A stretch of 64,000 nt of DNA from Pycnopodia helianthoides (taxonomy: Eukaryota; Echinodermata; Asteroidea; Forcipulatida; Asteriidae): assembly GCA_032158295.1 (NCBI GenBank), contig CM063262.1, positions 7,659,394 to 7,723,393 of the forward strand, in the 5' to 3' direction. Made by a program: the position numbers and the translations under genes. Positions within the stretch are counted from its first letter, which is position 1. Each line of letters opens with the position of its first letter. This document shows, piece after piece, positions 60,797 through 64,000 of this stretch. The notes under the pieces were generated by a model that worked only from the letters and a program-made list of their open reading frames with translations, made no database searches and was not told the DNA's origin.

Positions 60797-60954
60797 GTAA
60801 TACACTATAAAAAAGACTTTGCACATCAGTATTATTTTCTTCCAGCTAATCTATCTTTATTATCAACTTCCAGCAGCAGTGGTGTAATGTTACATATTTT
60901 ATTTTTTTTTTTTGAAAAAATAAATTACCAATAAAAACAACAACTCATAGACAG

Positions 60955-61480
60955 TGGCGTAACCAGGAGGGGTAACCACCCTGATCACAAATCTTGCCCC
61001 CCCCCCCACCATGAGATCGAAAAAATACAAACTGTTCCCAGGCTCGTAAACAGGGGGAGGGGTAGGGTGTGGGTGGACAGAGCCAAATTATTGAGAGAGT
61101 TGCGACATAGAGGGACCAGTTTTCTTTGGTGACGTGGTCACTGGACGCCATTTTTGGTCGAAATGCAACACAACCCAATGGGCAGACTAGTCTGGCACCT
61201 TGTGTACACCAAAGAATTATTTTAATACCCAAAATAGCTTCTAATCGCAAGTTGTCGCAACTCTCTCATACACAGTGGGGGTGGATTTCCCCCTCCCCAA
61301 CAAAGAAAATAATTTTTAAAAAGGCAAAAATGGCCTTCATTTTCAAAATATTTTAAACTCCCCTGTGAATCGCTGTGCGACACTAATGCGCCATTGTACA
61401 TTATCTTTCACCCCCCCCCCAGTTCATATTTGCCCCCCCCCCCAAAAAAAGAAAGAAACAGTAATACTTGTTATAATTCC
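60955..61480. mobile_element. Partial hAT-like element ends with C-runs, plus a small MITE
   Basis: CAGTGGCGTAACCAGGAGGGG at 60,954 is a standard hAT-type terminus followed by a C-run; another C-run lies at 61,410-61,443. I cannot find the matching terminus. It breaks up the RAG1-like pseudogene. Confidence 0.45.
61090..61267. mobile_element. Small MITE with GAGAGAGTTGCGAC termini
   Basis: GAGAGAGTTGCGAC at about 61,092 pairs with GTCGCAACTCTCTC at about 61,254. About 175 bp; includes a CGCCATTTTTGG motif. No coding. Confidence 0.65.
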
Positions 61481-61878
61481 TGGTCACAGGCCTCAGTGAT
61501 CCATATGTTATCGAGTTGGTGGAGGTTACGCAGGGAGTGACAACTGGATAGTTTCTTGATTAGTTTATTCTGGATATTTACAAACTAAAACGACAGTTAT
61601 ATGGTTCTCTGAAATTTAAAAGAAAGAACAAGAATTAAGTACATTGAAATTACACCCGTAAATATCTACACAAAATCCATATATAGTAAATCTCTGTTAA
61701 ATTCGAAAAGACAGTAATCAATTAAGTTCAAGTTGCCTAAAATGCAACATCTTTTCTGGCAAAAATAAATATAAGAAGCCAAAACACTATTGTACACTAG
61801 CACATAATAAAAGATATATCCAATAAATGGATATATCCAAAACGACATCGAACTTGTGTTCTAGTCAAGACCAGACAG

Positions 61879-62116
61879 ATGATGAGTGGTTGCCATGGTG
61901 AAGCGGTCCAAACACAGTTAACTGATGAAATAAAACAGCACCAATGCCAGTTTGCAGATCATCAAATACTCCTCAATAAGATTGCTCTCAATAAGATTCG
62001 CATTCCTAGTGGAAGTTTCTTGCCAATGAAGGCTGGACTTGGCCTTAGCTGGAAAAAAAGCAAAGAAATCCAAAGGTTGAAGCATGACATGCATAATTTT
62101 GAATATGTTATGTGTT
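61879..62116 (+). pseudogene. Transposase-like middle fragment
   Basis: The plus frame contains TDEIKQHQCQFADHQILL, then FLPMKAGLGLSWKKSKEIQRLK. From memory of the family, a block like GM.A.LG.SWN..R..RRW precedes the catalytic region in proteins of the N-RAG-TP type; the resemblance is moderate. It lies on the same strand and in the right order between the RAG1-like region and the C-terminal fragment. Confidence 0.4.
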
Positions 62117-62264
62117 TGAATAGGTTGTTTTTGAAGGTTAATGGTTTCATTAAAACACTATTGTGGGTATTCTTCGTGTTCTACCCATACACTGATGTGT
62201 GTTCAGCACTATATACTCAATACTTTCCCGATACTTTCCTGAGTCCTGTAAAAACAATCCACAG

Positions 62265-62366
62265 GCATATTATTCAGGTTGGATTTGAACCAACGACTGC
62301 GACTCCAGAGCAGATGTCTCACCACCGGACAACAGAGAGCCTGGTAGCTCGAGGCAGTTCGAATCC
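62265..62366 (-). mobile_element. Possible tRNA-derived SINE head
   Basis: On the minus strand, GGTTCAAATCC forms a B box within a perfect T-arm (GTTGG-TTCAAAT-CCAAC), preceded by CCGGTGGTGAGACATCTGCTC in the position of the D and anticodon arms. No intact acceptor stem, so not a functional tRNA gene. Confidence 0.4.
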
Positions 62367-62376
62367 AAAAGTTGTA

Positions 62377-62436
62377 CCCAGTAGCTAGAGGCAGTTCGAA
62401 TCCTATGTAGGATTCAAGCTGCCTCTAGCTACTGGG
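62377..62436. repeat. Near-perfect hairpin, 29-bp arms, 2-nt loop
   Basis: 62,377-62,405 pairs with 62,408-62,436 with two mismatches. A direct repeat (TAGCTCGAGGCAGTTCGAATCC at 62,345 and TAGCTAGAGGC... at 62,383) precedes it. Confidence 0.92.
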
Positions 62437-62682
62437 CAATCTCAGTAGTCTGGTAGTAAGACATCTGTGCCTTTTTTCATAGGATTTTTTAGGGAAGTAA
62501 TGAGTATCAATATTCCTGAGTATACCATGCTTCATGGTCTTCATCAGCATGATAAATCGGGTGTTGAATTGTGACCTTACTCCCAACACAGTGTCAAAGA
62601 ATTTGTAACGGCCCCCATCCTGGTTCAGGGAAGGTTTAAAGGCTTTGGTGTAAGCTACATCCTTTATGTGTTTTGGGTGCAG

Positions 62683-62945
62683 ATTGTTGTATCAAAGAAT
62701 ACATGGATTTCTTCCTCACCAATTTCTCGGGTGAAAGCATAACACCTAAAATGCATCTTCTAGAAGAGCATGTCATACCTTGGATCTCAGAGTGGAAAGT
62801 AGGTCTTGGTTTCCATGGTGAACAAGGTGGTGAGTCCATCCATAGGTTCAACAACATCCAAAATGATATCAGAGGTCTTCAAGATGAAATGGCCATTCTT
62901 CAGTCAGTGTTGTACACTCACTGGATTCAAACAAACCCTGTGTAA
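62683..62945 (+). pseudogene. Transposase-like C-terminal fragment
   Basis: Read from an AG at about 62,682, the frame is open for ~87 codons to a stop at 62,945: CCIKEYMDFFLTNF, KMHLLEEHVIPWISEW, GLGFHGEQGGESIHRFNN, then LQSVLYTHWIQTNP. The KMH..E.H..P...W....GF.GEQG.ESIH pattern occurs at the C-terminus of many invertebrate transposon proteins; the invariant glutamate may be catalytic. It is intact as an exon here even though upstream parts are broken. Family assignment to N-RAG-TP rests on order and context. Confidence 0.5.
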
Positions 62946-62949
62946 ACAA

Positions 62950-64000
62950 AATGCGATATGAGTGTCTAATCACTGTCTTTGCATAGCTTTCTAATAAATT
63001 TGATTTGTTTTAAAATTTAAATATGTCATGTATAAATTTCAATTACCAATAAGATGCAAATGGGGAACTACAGAAACATATGGCCACAAAATTATGTGGT
63101 ACAAAAACCCCATAGCTGATTGATAATGGACAAAATTGTGACAAATTCTATGTGTGTTTTGATTGTTCAAAACTATAAAATATCTGTGGAAAGGCTGTGC
63201 CAGAAAAAGCTCAAGTCCTCAGACTATGACTATGAGGTTTAGGTTATGGTTTGATGCAGGGTTGTATTTGGTCTTAAACATTGTTAAATGATTACAGCGA
63301 TTATTATAAAACTGAATAATAATCAATGGTGTAGTCAGATGAGGTAGTACTTCAAGTTCATTATTTTGATGCAACATGTATAGTTCCCAACAATGCAGTT
63401 ACCACTTGAGGTACAGACAGTGCTGAGAGTATATTTACATGTATTTTGACAATTGCCATGATTGTTGTTAAATACATTGTTGCCAAACTGATGTACACAG
63501 GTGTACACATCACATGTCACATTTCACATGACGATCACATGACGATACCGTTTATAATTAATTCAGAAAAAGGTAGACAACAAACACTCACCATACTCCT
63601 CATTACGAATTTCCATTCACTCGTTCTCTGGCTGATGAAATTGTTGAAGTCTGTCTTTAATTGCCATAAAGAGCACTCCATCGGGAAAACTAAAGAATAT
63701 CACGAAAACAAGGTCTTAATTTGACCTTTCCCATACAACATGGGTCTCAAACCAAACGAAAACGTTCGACGACATGTACTAAAATTTGACATTTTCAAGA
63801 CAAAAAACAAGTTTTCCTTGTAATATTATTGAATTTACAAATTTTGGAAATGTAAGTTAACACTTTCCATAAAAATTTCCTGATAAAACATACGTGAAAA
63901 ACAAATACAGCTCATTCGAAATGACTGCCGCTTTTCACCCCTTTTCCTCGACTGTATCCGCCATTTTGTTGATCGTGGAAAGTTGTTGCGCAATCACGCC
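62950..64000. other. No gene seen
   Basis: AT-rich sequence with no supported exon. A TCCGCCATTTTGTTG motif (YY1-like) lies at 63,957 close to the window edge. Confidence 0.5.

Overview
The window is animal genomic DNA with the texture of a marine deuterostome, most likely an echinoderm (a sea star is my best guess, not demonstrated). The grounds are low gene density, intron-rich exons, many non-LTR retrotransposon families, a tRNA-Leu-headed SINE, and abundant small elements ending in TTAA or carrying 8-bp duplications.

The dominant structure is one very large imperfect inverted repeat. Positions 1 to about 28,672 read back, in reverse complement and in the same order, from about 55,677 down to 30,457. 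A run of exactly 100 N (30,357-30,456) lies between the arms. The arms are about 95-97% alike where they align but differ by many whole insertions, several with an intact empty site on the other arm. This looks most like two haplotypes of one locus joined head to head across a scaffold gap. A true old palindrome is the alternative.

Left arm: a 6.5-kb block found only here (91-6,560) holds a LINE fragment, a foldback satellite element and a 1.18-kb transposon with perfect 97-bp termini. It is followed by a possible promoter (7.1-7.3 kb), LINE and SINE fragments (8-13.4 kb), a palindromic AT satellite (14.2-14.9 kb), a 3.39-kb element with about 400-bp inverted ends carrying a dead LINE (15,087-18,475), a broken Ty3/Gypsy element (19,303-23,963), and small exons of an unrecognised gene (25.0-28.3 kb). 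Right arm: the same order mirrored, with its own insertions: nested hAT elements (33,201-35,345), a longer LINE with endonuclease and reverse transcriptase pieces (33.0-38.8 kb), a large foldback element (50.2-52.9 kb) and a tandem pair of TTAA elements (53,830-54,560).

Single-copy region, 55.7-64 kb: after a G-rich minisatellite come the first four exons of a sarcosine-oxidase-like FAD oxidoreductase (56,624-58,532, + strand), with consistent splice phases. Downstream, probably in the next intron, lies a decayed gene whose first part resembles the zinc-binding N-terminal region and RING finger of RAG1, followed by a transposase-like C-terminus (59.9-62.95 kb).

The strongest leads are the RAG1-like element and the small multi-exon gene whose exons differ more between the two arms than the adjoining introns do, with every exon indel a multiple of three.
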